Assembly: GCA_963654355.1 (NCBI GenBank)
Contig: CAVKBM010000001.1
Location: 166,223 to 230,222 of the forward strand
Direction: 5' to 3'
DNA length: 64,000 nucleotides
Origin: UBA1181 sp963654355
GTDB taxonomy: Bacteria; Bacteroidota; Bacteroidia; Bacteroidales; Paludibacteraceae
Below are positions 8,055-18,100 of the stretch, one piece after another; position 1 is the first letter of the stretch; every line of letters begins with the position of its first letter. The position numbers and the translations under genes were made by a program. The notes beneath the pieces were generated by a model. The model was not told the DNA's origin. It ran no database searches and saw nothing but the letters and a program-made list of their open reading frames with translations.

Positions 8055-9995
8055 ATGTCAGAGGAAAACAATTCATATTCCGCCAGTAGCATTCAGGTGT
8101 TGGAAGGGCTGGAGGCAGTAAGAAAGCGTCCAGCGATGTATATCGGTGATGTGAGCGAGCGAGGCTTGCACCATTTGGTGTATGAGGTGGTAGATAATTC
8201 CATTGATGAGGCTTTAGCAGGCTTTTGTAAGCATATTGAAGTAACTATCAACGAAGACAATTCAATAACCGTACAAGACGATGGTCGTGGTATCCCCGTT
8301 GATATGCACGAAAAAGAACACAAGTCAGCCTTGGAGGTCGTGATGACTGTGTTGCATGCGGGTGGTAAATTTGATAAGGGAACTTACAAGGTTTCAGGAG
8401 GTTTGCACGGTGTGGGAGTCTCTTGTGTGAATGCTCTCTCAACAAAATTGGAAGTAGAGGTTTGCCGTGGAGGTAAACGTTACCAACAGGAATATGCTTT
8501 TGGAAAGCCATTGTATAGCGTCCGTGAGGTAGGAATTGCCGACCATACGGGAACGAAGGTGACTTTCTTGCCAGATAATACGATTTTCACTGTTCACGAA
8601 TATAAATATGACATTTTGGCGGCACGATTGCGCGATTTGGCTTATTTGAATGCAGGAATACGCATCTCTTTAACAGATAAGCGTCCGTTGGGTGATGGAA
8701 CATTCCGCTCAGATGTATTCTATTCGGAGAGAGGATTGAGTGAATTTGTGGAGTATCTTGACTCGCTACGTGAACATTTAATCCCTGATGTAATCCATAT
8801 AAACACAGATAAGTATGGCACTCCTGTAGAAGTGGCTATGACTTATAATACAGAGTTCAAAGAGAATATTCACTCATACGTCAACAATATCAATACCATT
8901 GAGGGAGGAACGCATGTGCAGGGATTCCGTACGGCGTTGACCCGAACTTTGAAGAAGTATGCGGATGATTTGAAGATCCTTGAGAAGGAGAAAGTTGAGA
9001 TTTCTGGAGATGATTTTCGTGAGGGGTTGACTGCTGTAATTTCTGTGAAAGTGGCAGAACCTCAGTTTGAGGGTCAAACGAAGACGAAGTTGGGTAACGA
9101 TGAAGTTTCTGGTATTGTTCAGCAGGCGGTGAGCGAGGCTTTGGCAAATTATTTGGAAGAGCATCCTAAGGAGGCAAAGCTCATTGTTGATAAAGTTGTA
9201 TTGGCTGCTAGAGCACGAATTGCAGCGGCTAATGCTCGTAAGAATGTTCAAAGAAAATCGGCTTTCGGTGGAGCTGGATTGCCAGGAAAATTGACAGATT
9301 GTTCGGGTAAAAATCCAGAGTTGTGCGAGATTTTCCTTGTCGAGGGAGACTCTGCAGGTGGTACGGCTAAACAAGGTCGTAACCGTGAGTTCCAAGCTGT
9401 TTTGCCATTGCGTGGTAAAATTTTGAATGTTGAGAAGGCCACGTTGGATCGCGTTTTGAGTAGCGAGGAAATCAAGAATATTTATTCTGCGCTAGGTGTT
9501 TCTGTCGGAACAGCGGAAGACTCTAAGGCGTTGAACCTTGAGAAGTTGCGTTATCATAAGATTATCATCATGACCGATGCCGACGTTGATGGAAGCCATA
9601 TTGACACATTGATCTTGACATTCTTCTTCCGTCACATGCGTGAGTTGATCGAGCGTGGATATGTTTACATAGCGGCTCCTCCGTTGTACAAATGTCAGAA
9701 AGGAAAAATCCAAGAATATTGTTGGACGGATCAGCAGAAGCAAGCATTCATTGACAGATACGGAGACGGACAAGAGAAAGGAATCCGCATTCAGCGATAC
9801 AAAGGTTTGGGAGAGATGGATGCCGTTCAACTGAAGGAGACGACTATGGATCCAAACTATAGAACGCTTCGTCAGGTTCATATTGAAAATTTGCCACAAG
9901 CGGATTATACATTTTCAATGTTAATGGGAGATGATGTTGCTCCTCGTCGAAAGTTTATCGAGGATAATGCAACCTATGCAACTATTGATGCGTAG
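8055..9995 (+). CDS. gyrB: DNA gyrase subunit B
   Basis: GyrB is the ATPase subunit of DNA gyrase, which introduces negative supercoils. I chose the ATG at 8055 (MSEENNSYSASS, 646 residues) and not the upstream in-frame ATG at 7986, because the extra residues would overlap the terminator and promoter. The GHKL ATPase motifs are present (VDNSIDEALAG, DDGRGIPV, GGLHGVGVSCVN), as is the TOPRIM domain (EGDSAGGTAKQGR, DADVDGSHI) and the C-terminal QRYKGLGEMDAVQLKETTMDP segment. The length of about 650 residues is normal for Bacteroidota GyrB, which lacks the large proteobacterial insert. The C-terminal motif favours GyrB over ParE, but no gyrA or parC is nearby to settle it. Confidence 0.93.
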   Translation: MSEENNSYSASSIQVLEGLEAVRKRPAMYIGDVSERGLHHLVYEVVDNSIDEALAGFCKHIEVTINEDNSITVQDDGRGIPVDMHEKEHKSALEVVMTVLHAGGKFDKGTYKVSGGLHGVGVSCVNALSTKLEVEVCRGGKRYQQEYAFGKPLYSVREVGIADHTGTKVTFLPDNTIFTVHEYKYDILAARLRDLAYLNAGIRISLTDKRPLGDGTFRSDVFYSERGLSEFVEYLDSLREHLIPDVIHINTDKYGTPVEVAMTYNTEFKENIHSYVNNINTIEGGTHVQGFRTALTRTLKKYADDLKILEKEKVEISGDDFREGLTAVISVKVAEPQFEGQTKTKLGNDEVSGIVQQAVSEALANYLEEHPKEAKLIVDKVVLAARARIAAANARKNVQRKSAFGGAGLPGKLTDCSGKNPELCEIFLVEGDSAGGTAKQGRNREFQAVLPLRGKILNVEKATLDRVLSSEEIKNIYSALGVSVGTAEDSKALNLEKLRYHKIIIMTDADVDGSHIDTLILTFFFRHMRELIERGYVYIAAPPLYKCQKGKIQEYCWTDQQKQAFIDRYGDGQEKGIRIQRYKGLGEMDAVQLKETTMDPNYRTLRQVHIENLPQADYTFSMLMGDDVAPRRKFIEDNATYATIDA

Positions 9996-10061
9996 AGGAA
10001 AGATAAACAATTAAAAAATTCGTAAAATACTAATACAGAAATAAATATAAATTGCGAAGAT

Positions 10062-11309
10062 ATGGCAATTGTTAAACCATTTAAAGGTATTCGTCCTCCA
10101 AAAGATTTGGTAGAGAAGATAGAAAGTCGTCCGTATGATGTGTTGAACTCTGAGGAGGCTCGTGAAGAGGCAGGAGACAATGAAATGTCTCTTTACCATA
10201 TAATCAAGCCAGAGATAGATTTTCCAGAAGGAACGAGTGAGTATGATCCTCGTGTTTATGAGAAGGCTGCAGAGAATTTCCAGAAATTTCAAGATAAGGG
10301 TTGGTTGGTTCAAGATAGTAAAGAGATGTATTACATCTATGCCCAGACTATGAATGGAAAGACCCAGTATGGACTGGTGATAGGTGCGTATGTCAACGAT
10401 TATATGACAGGTGTCATCAAAAAGCATGAATTGACGCGAAGAGACAAGGAAGAAGATCGTATGAAGCATGTTCGCGTGAACAATGCTAATATTGAACCTG
10501 TATTTTTTGCTTATCCAGACAATGTTGTTTTGGATGCCTTGGTGAAGAGATATACTGCGAAGACTCCTGAGTATGATTTCATCGCCCCGATTGATGGTTT
10601 CGGTCATAAATTTTGGTTGATTGATGATGACAAGGATATTGCAACAGTAACCGAGCAGTTCGGAAAGATGAAGGCTTTGTATATTGCTGATGGACACCAC
10701 CGTTCAGCAGCGGCTGCATTGGTAGGTGATGAGAAGCGCAAGCAGAATCCAAATCATAAAGGAGACGAGGAGTATAATTACTTTATGGCAGTGGCTTTCC
10801 CTGCAAGTCAGTTGACAATCTTAGATTACAACCGTGTAATAAAAGATTTGAATGGTCTGAACAGCGAAGAATTCTTGAAAGCGCTTTCAAAGAATTTCGA
10901 TGTGGAGAAGAAGGGTGAAGCAGAGTATAAACCACAGGAGTTGCATGAGTTCTCTCTTTACTTGGACAAGAACTGGTACAGTTTGAAGGCGAAGGAAGGT
11001 ACTTTCAACGATCAGGATCCGATCGGGGTCTTAGATGTTGACATTTCAAGTCGTCTGATTTTGGATGAAATCTTAGGAATTAAGGATTTACGTTCAGATA
11101 AGAGAATTGACTTTGTCGGAGGATTGAGAGGATTGAAGGAGTTGAAACGTCGCGTAGACAATGGTGAGATGCGAGTTGCTTTGGCTCTTTATCCTGTTTC
11201 TATGAAACAGATTATGGACATTGCAGACAGTGGTAATATAATGCCACCCAAAGCAACTTGGTTTGAACCCAAATTACGTTCAGGTTTGATTATTCATAAA
11301 CTTTCATAA
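10062..11309 (+). CDS. DUF1015 family protein
   Basis: This 415-residue soluble protein begins MAIVKPFKGIRPPKDLV, the hallmark start of DUF1015, and carries the conserved YIADGHHRSAAA segment (about residue 205-218) and the late ALALYPVSMKQIMDIAD region. The family is widespread in Bacteroidota and Firmicutes. It is often found near serine biosynthesis genes (serA/serC) in Bacteroidota, but its biochemical role is not established; those neighbours are absent here. The stop is followed by a strong terminator. Confidence 0.9.
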   Translation: MAIVKPFKGIRPPKDLVEKIESRPYDVLNSEEAREEAGDNEMSLYHIIKPEIDFPEGTSEYDPRVYEKAAENFQKFQDKGWLVQDSKEMYYIYAQTMNGKTQYGLVIGAYVNDYMTGVIKKHELTRRDKEEDRMKHVRVNNANIEPVFFAYPDNVVLDALVKRYTAKTPEYDFIAPIDGFGHKFWLIDDDKDIATVTEQFGKMKALYIADGHHRSAAAALVGDEKRKQNPNHKGDEEYNYFMAVAFPASQLTILDYNRVIKDLNGLNSEEFLKALSKNFDVEKKGEAEYKPQELHEFSLYLDKNWYSLKAKEGTFNDQDPIGVLDVDISSRLILDEILGIKDLRSDKRIDFVGGLRGLKELKRRVDNGEMRVALALYPVSMKQIMDIADSGNIMPPKATWFEPKLRSGLIIHKLS

Positions 11310-11328
11310 GTTCATAATGTTGGTATTG

Positions 11329-11366
11329 GATGGCGAAATTCTCATAGATTTTCGCCATCTTTTTTA
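11329..11366 (+). terminator. Rho-independent terminator after the DUF1015 gene
   Basis: Perfect stem GATGGCGAAA (11329-11338) and TTTCGCCATC (11350-11359) with an 11-base loop and a T tract to about 11365. Confidence 0.8.
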
Positions 11367-11398
11367 TTTGGAGAAGAAAATAAACGCAAAATAAGATT

Positions 11399-11662
11399 TT
11401 ATCGCTCGTTGTACAGAAACTTCAAGCTGTTTTTCTCGTAACGGTTGAATTTTCTATCGGAACTGACGAGCGAAACGTGGTCTGCGATGGCTTGAGCGAT
11501 GATAATCCTATCTCCTGGGTCTTTATGGTCATCGTAAAGGGGAAGCTCTGCAAATTTCTTCAGGTGTTCTTTGTCGACAGGTACGACTTTAATGCTTATG
11601 CTTTCCTTGATTTTTGCTCCCAAAAATACAAGGATGTTAGTGTCTAAGTATGCTCTTCTCAT
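11399..11662 (-). pseudogene. PIN-domain toxin remnant (internal deletion)
   Basis: This 87-residue frame starts MRRAYLDTNILVF, the first acidic motif of PIN-domain (VapC-type) ribonuclease toxins. It ends with a normal PIN C-terminal half (PVDKEHLKKFAEL, YDDHKDPGDRIIIAQAI, LVSSDRKFNRYEK), including the later acidic residues. Complete PIN toxins are about 125-140 residues, so about 45 residues between the first motif and the second half are missing in frame. The lost part normally carries the central helices and a conserved Glu, so I infer an inactive product. Its start overlaps the stop of the antitoxin remnant by ATGA, as in intact VapBC operons. Confidence 0.7.
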
Positions 11663-11836
11663 TTCATTATTGCTTTCATATTAGCAATCTCCCAAAGCCC
11701 TTCTTGTCCCTCTTCAGAGAGCAACCATCCCCCAACTTTGCTGAGTTTTCCTTGCGCCTTCAACTCTCATGTGGGCATACCACTTTCTGTCTCTCTCTGC
11801 CTCCTCTTCTGGAGTCCTTACTTTTTTCTTACTCAT
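11659..11836 (-). pseudogene. Frameshifted antitoxin gene of the PIN module
   Basis: The ATG at 11836 opens a 40-codon frame (MSKKKVRTPEEEAERDR...) that stops at 11714-11716. The adjacent frame then continues (KAQGKLSKVGGWLLSEEGQ...) to NMKAIMK and a TGA at 11659-11661 that overlaps the PIN start codon. The two frames join into one antitoxin-like protein of about 58 residues if a single-base shift is placed around 11745-11765. The combined length of 178 bases is not divisible by three. The charged N-terminal part and the C-terminal segment that would bind the toxin are consistent with a VapB-type partner. The antitoxin identity is an inference from context. Confidence 0.6.
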
Positions 11837-11974
11837 AGTTTTTTTACTTTAATGTTTAATAATCAATTTTCACCCCGAACAGGTAATTCTTTACAAATAT
11901 ACAAAATCTCCCAAAACATTGGTTCTCATTTCTAAATTCTCAGTTTTAATCGCTAAATTCTCTTTAACATTTTT

Positions 11975-12005
11975 TTGTTTTTCCCCTATATCCGATTTAT
12001 ATTTG
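11975..12005 (+). promoter_or_regulatory. Promoter of the RCC1/Ig-like surface protein gene
   Basis: TTG (11975-11977), 20 bases, then TATATTTG (11998-12005), a good fit to the Bacteroidota -33/-7 consensus. It leaves a leader of about 100 bases before the ATG at 12115. The remaining region from 11837 is AT-rich and shows no gene. Confidence 0.6.
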
Positions 12006-12114
12006 CTTGTTTTCTATGCTTGTACTTCTTCGGAAGTACTGATGAGAGCGAAGGTTTGAAATAAAGTATTATTGATATAGGTATAGTGTATAATTGGGTA
12101 AATGTAGTGTGAAT

Positions 12115-15100
12115 ATGAAAAGATATTTATATACATCGTTGCTTCTGCTGCTGGGAGTGGTGGCGGAGGTCTGCGGCCAGAGTAAAACCATCACCGGTGG
12201 TAACGACCATGGCGTTATCATTTGTGCTCAGGGGTACTTGTATTCTTGGGGTGTGAATAACTCGGGTCAGTTAAGTGGACTTTTGGGTATTGATCCTGAT
12301 GATGAGTATACTGGGGCAAATGCAACTAAAGATTATGTTTACACACCAAGTCGTGTGAAAACGGACAAGCTAACCTTTAATATGGTAACAGCAGGTTCTG
12401 GTGCGTTCAACCTTGCTTTGTCTTGTACTAAGATTGTTTATGCTTGGGGTGATAACCAATCAAAGGTTTGTAGCCCGACGGAAGGGAATGTGGTAAAGTA
12501 TCCTACGCCGGTGGTGAAAGGTGAGACTCCTGGTTATAATTTGGACGGAACGCCTGGCGGAGACTATTTGGGTGGTGTAACTTATATTGCTGCGTCCACT
12601 AATTCAGGTTTCGCAATTATGGAGGATGGTCGTGTCGTTGGTTGGGGTCGTGGTACATGGACTGCTTCAACAAAGGCGCAGACCGGTTATCCCGTGTACA
12701 TAAAAGATGAGGATGGTAATGATCTGAAGAATGTGACGCATATTTCTGGTGGTGATGATAACTGTTTGATTAGAACTGCGGATGGAAAACTTTATGGAGT
12801 GGGACCATGGAATGGTGGTTTTAATAGTGATAAAACGGTTACGTACGCAGTGCCAGTTTTGAATGCGGAAACAGAAGAGCCTTTGACAGACATTCGTATG
12901 TCTGCTGCTGCTGACGTGGCAGGATTTGCTGTTACTGGCGATGGATATGTATGGTCTTGGGGTAATGGTGGCTGGGGAGGCTCCACTGGAAATTCTCAAA
13001 TTGGTTTGACGCATTATTTGGCTATGAAAGTTTGTTCGGGTCAGTATGGTGAAGAAATTTCTGGAGAGGAATATCTTACAGATGTAAAAGAGGTTATCGG
13101 AGGTCGTGGACATGGTGCCGCAATCACAAAAGAAGGATATTTGGTATATTGGGGGTGCAATGAAAAAAATGGTGGTGTCGCTCCGACTGATAAAACTACG
13201 ATAGAAACCTATAAAAATGGTGAAGAAGGTGTGAAACCTGTTCTCGCAAAATATTGTGATGCAAAAAATGAGCCGGGTGAATTGGTTACAGACGCAGTTA
13301 GCATTTCTCGTGGTGATAACTTTGATTTTATGGTGAATGATAAAGATGAGTATTATGTTTGGGGACTTAATAACAAAGGACAGGCGGGAACAGGCGATGC
13401 AACAGTAACACAGTATAACTGTCTTACAAAGTTGAAAACCATCCCTTGTGATATTCAGGATGCTTGTCCAACCGTTTTTATGGTTAATCGTACGAAATGT
13501 CCGGGTGAGGAGATTGAATTGGATTGTGGTTATGTGATTCCAAAAGGTAAGGAAGAAAGCTACTACGTATCTTGGTATTTGGATGGCAAATTACTCAATA
13601 CAACTACGAAAAACTCTTCGTCGACAGATATGTTGGCTGACCCTTATAACAGCGCAACGATTAACGTTACCGAGCCAGGAACCTACAAGGTGATAATTGA
13701 GTATATCGGTGGAAATATTCCATGTGATGCTTGTGAGCCTGCAGAGACGGAGTGTGTGGTAACCGATATGGATATGCCGATCGATACCATCATCACCGAT
13801 ATGAACTGTGTGGCTGGCAAGTTGGAGACCAGTGGCACGGATGTTATCTGCTACGAGGCAACTGTCAATGACAAATTCTATAAGTCTACGCAGACAGCCA
13901 AGTTTGCTGCTTTCGCAACGGAGACATCAAAAGATACATTGACCTACGATGGCAAGAACATCGTGGTTACGGCAAAGGGTGCAGGTGGCAAAATTGAGTT
14001 CTGCGTTACTGGCGATCAGATTGCGGCCAGCGAGATTCACGACAATGCAGCGTTAGAGTCAAAAGATACCACCTACACCGTTTGGTTGGAGGATATCACT
14101 TCATTTGATACTTACTTATTTAAAGATGTGGCTGTTTCTGATATGTCGGCTGGAAGTTATCAGAAAGAGACGATCATTCTTGATATGTATGCAACGTCAG
14201 ATTTGAAATCTTTTGATGTATATTGCGCGACTTACAATGGAACAGGAACAGTAGCACTGCAACCTGTGATTTTCAAGGCCGCCAAGAACACCAATGGTGA
14301 ATATGTGATTGGTGCTACCTATTTCACTGGAGTGGAGCAAACCTTTGATATTGATGCAAATGCAACGAAATGTACTGTTAAGGTAGGTTGCAAAGTAGAG
14401 GGTAGTTCAACCAGAGGTGTGAAATACATTTTGGGAGTGATAATAACTAATTCTGCTAAAGTATATAAGTATAAGCCGTCAGCGAGAAAGAACAATTCCC
14501 CTCTGTATGTAACAGAGATTCAAGATACTGAAGAGTTCGGTATCTACGCCATCGGTTCGTTGGCAAACTCAATGGATTTGGGACAAGGTAATGGTGGCGA
14601 TGAGGTATGTATCACCAACATCAACTTCGGAAAGTTGACCGACTACGACTGTGGACGTATCATGCTTTCTGCTCGTTATGGCTGTCCTCCATGTAGCATG
14701 CCTGATGGTAATAAAATTACAATTGAGGAGAATAATGGAACGGATATTGAGAAAGACGATGACAACGTGAAATTTATTAAGTTGTGTAAAGAGTCGCCTG
14801 CAATATCGTTGACGGTGAAAGATGTGAAAAAGGAGGCGGATGCTTCCGCTAAATTTGACATTCTTTGGTATAAGGGTAGTCTTACGGGTACGGCGTTGCA
14901 AACAGATGAGAAAGCAACCAAATCTGTCTTGGATCCAGAGATTGCTTGGGATGCCACATTGGAGGGGAAAACGGTGAAGTATTATGCAATGGTGCGTGAT
15001 AATGCAAATCCAACTTCAGCGACATGTTTCATTTATGACTCTATTAACATTATTTATAATAAATTGCCGATTGCTCCGGAAATTGATGAAATCAAATTCT

Positions 15101-18100
15101 GTGAGTCGGCTCCTGCTTCTCAAAAGACAGCGTTGACTGAGGCTTTAACAGGATCAGATTTTGATGGCTACACTGTTAAATGGTATTCTGATGCGAATAA
15201 GACAAAGACTTCTACGGAGCCGGACTTGACAACATTGAAATACCAAGCCACTTCGTACGAGTTCTACTACACCGTAACAGATCCTGAAACGGGTTGCGAG
15301 AGTGAAGTCGCTACCCTCACTGTTACAGTTTGGGAGACCCCAGAAGAGGAGTTGGCGATCATTGAGGATTTCTGTGTGCATGATGCCACAGTAACCTATC
15401 CAGAGTCGGCATTGGGATACACTGTAAAATGGTGGTCGAAAGCGGATGCATCAGAAGAGTCGTCTTCTGTATTGTCGGATTTGGAACCAGGATCCTACAC
15501 CGTGTGGTATACGGTGACCAACGATAATGGATGTGTGAGCCAGGTATATGAGCGTCCGTTTGTCGTGAAAGATTCTGTTCGTCTGACGTTAGACTCAACG
15601 ATGATTTGTGGTAAGACAACCGTAACGACAAGCGGAATCACGCCTGCTTCAGCAACTTTAGTATGGACTTTGGCAGGGACAACAGTTGCCAGCACGGAGT
15701 TCAGCGAGGCAGATGGAACAGGAAGTCTTGGTGAGTTGGTCGTAGTAGCATCTGCCTCTGGCTATTGCGACAACACCTATAAGTATGATGATATCTATGT
15801 AAAAGCAACAGCAAGCAAGCCGACGGGAACATTCTTTGTATCCTATTTGAAGTCGGATGCTGTCGGTGGTGCGTTCGAAGACATCCTTACGAAAGACAGC
15901 AAGGTGGTTGATGTAGATGCAGACTACACATTGAATTGGTATGATGCGGATATGAAACTTTTGAATGGAGTTCCTGTGCCACCATACCCATCGGATGCTG
16001 TAACGGAAGATCAAACATATACATACTATGTAAGTCGTACAAACAAAGATGGATGTACGAGTGATTTGGAGGAAATCACCGTGGTTATTTATTTAACGCC
16101 TACGCCCACCCCTGTTACTCCGGTTTACTATTGTTTGAATTCTACAAATGCGGAGCCTTTGTCTGCAACTGTTAATGACCCTGCGGCAACAGGCAAGTTC
16201 TCTCTCGTTTGGTATGATACAGACAATAAGACAATTTTGACAACTGCGCCAACGCCAGATGTTACAGCAGTAGGTAAGACAACTTATTATGTATCGCAGA
16301 AGTCTACGGATGGAGCTGAGAGTTCGCATGTGCCGGTCAATGTGACTGTATTTGGTGTGAAGGAGCCTGAACTTGACGCAACCAATGTGTTAGAATATTG
16401 TAGTTCGAAGAACACTTCGTCAGCGTTAAAAGCTAATTACGTTCGTGATGAGGATAATAGTTACTATGCGAGTGCTTTGGTTTGGGAAATGTCAACTGAT
16501 GGAGGGGCATACAGTGAAGTAGCAGCTCCTGTAACGCCAATCATTGATGTTTCTGCAACCACAACTTATAACTACCGAGTTCATCAGATCTATGAAATAA
16601 CTTCAACAGGAGAAACCTGCGTGGGAGATCCTGTATCTACAGATGTAACGGTAACATACGTTGCGCCAGTTGTAACACAGGAAGTTCTTTACTTGAAGGC
16701 ATCTGCAAATGCTTCAGGTACATTTGACAAGTGCTTGACAGAGCAGAATGAAGATGCTGTAACTGATATTACGACGGGAGCGACTTTGCAGTGGTATAAG
16801 AGCGATTGCTCTACGAAGTTAGATGCATGCCCTGCGCCAACATTAAATCCTTCCGTAGCAGAGGGTGATGATCAGTTGGAGACCTATTGTGTAAGTCAGG
16901 TAATCAAGATTTCTGATAACCTTTCTTGTGAAAGTAAGACAACTACAATCTCTGTCAGAATTAGTGATGCCCTTCCTCCAATTGTTTATTCATACTATTA
17001 TTGTGAAGGTCAAACCATGTCCGACTTGACGGCTGATGTCAATCCGCAAGCAGGAAAAACGAAAGATGATTATGAGATTTATTGGTACGGAACGACGAAG
17101 CCATCCAATACTTCAACCGCGATGCCAGAATCAAAAGGTTCAACTTATGCGATGGGTAGTGCTGCTGCAGCGATAGTTGGAGGTGTAACTACAGATTACA
17201 AGTATTATGTTGCACAGCACGACTTGACCACAGGAGCGGTGAGTGCGGCGCAAGAAGTTTTGGTTAGAGTGCAACCGAAACCAATTGTAACTGTAACACA
17301 ACCAGATCCTGTATGTGAAAAAGATGTTGATCTTTCTGAGTTCAAGACGGTAAAGAATGTAAAGGAAACATTTGAGTACACTTACTATAATGCCTCAGAG
17401 GTAGATATGAGAACATCTCTCGTATCAACGACGGGTACTTACTACGTGGATGCAAAATACAATTTGACGGTGCCAAATTCAACATCGGCGGTTGTATCAG
17501 ACCTTGTGTGTCAGGGAGAGAAAGCTCAGATTGACGTAACCGTAAATGATTTGACTACGCCAGTCATTTCTGGAACTCCAACAACTTGTCCGGGTACGTC
17601 TGTTGAATTGGAAGTATCTGCGACAAGTACAGATCCTGGTACCGACTTGATAACTTACCAATGGGGAGGCGATGCCGCCAGTGTGGCAGATGGTTCGACA
17701 ACTTCAAATATCTTGAAGACGCAAAAGCTCTCTCAAAAGACAGGAACGACTTACTCGTTTACTGTGGTCGCAAAAGCAGGTGCTTGTACGAAAGAAGTAA
17801 CTGCGGCTGAGGCACATGTTGTTACTGTTGGAGATGGTGTCGTAACGGGAAATATGACATATACCGAGGACGACAATGACGAGGCTCCTGGTGGATTTGA
17901 AAACAATGATACAGAGCATGACATCTATAGTTGTGGTAATCCAATAACCATTAGTGTGAAGTACGAAGGAGATCAGGATTACGTTTGGTATAAGAATGGA
18001 ACGAAGATTGCTTCTGGCGTTTCTTCTATCACAACAGAGTCTTATTCAACTTACGCAGATGATGTCTACACGATTGAGTGGACAAACGAATGTAAGGCAA

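Noticed and set aside
8874..9395. Minus-strand open frame of 173 codons inside gyrB
   Set aside because: It lies wholly antisense to conserved GyrB sequence and has no recognisable domain; it is a shadow frame.
11650..11935. Two short plus-strand open frames over the antitoxin remnant
   Set aside because: They are antisense to the VapB-like remnant and the AT-rich leader, with Ser/Leu/Pro-rich shadow composition.
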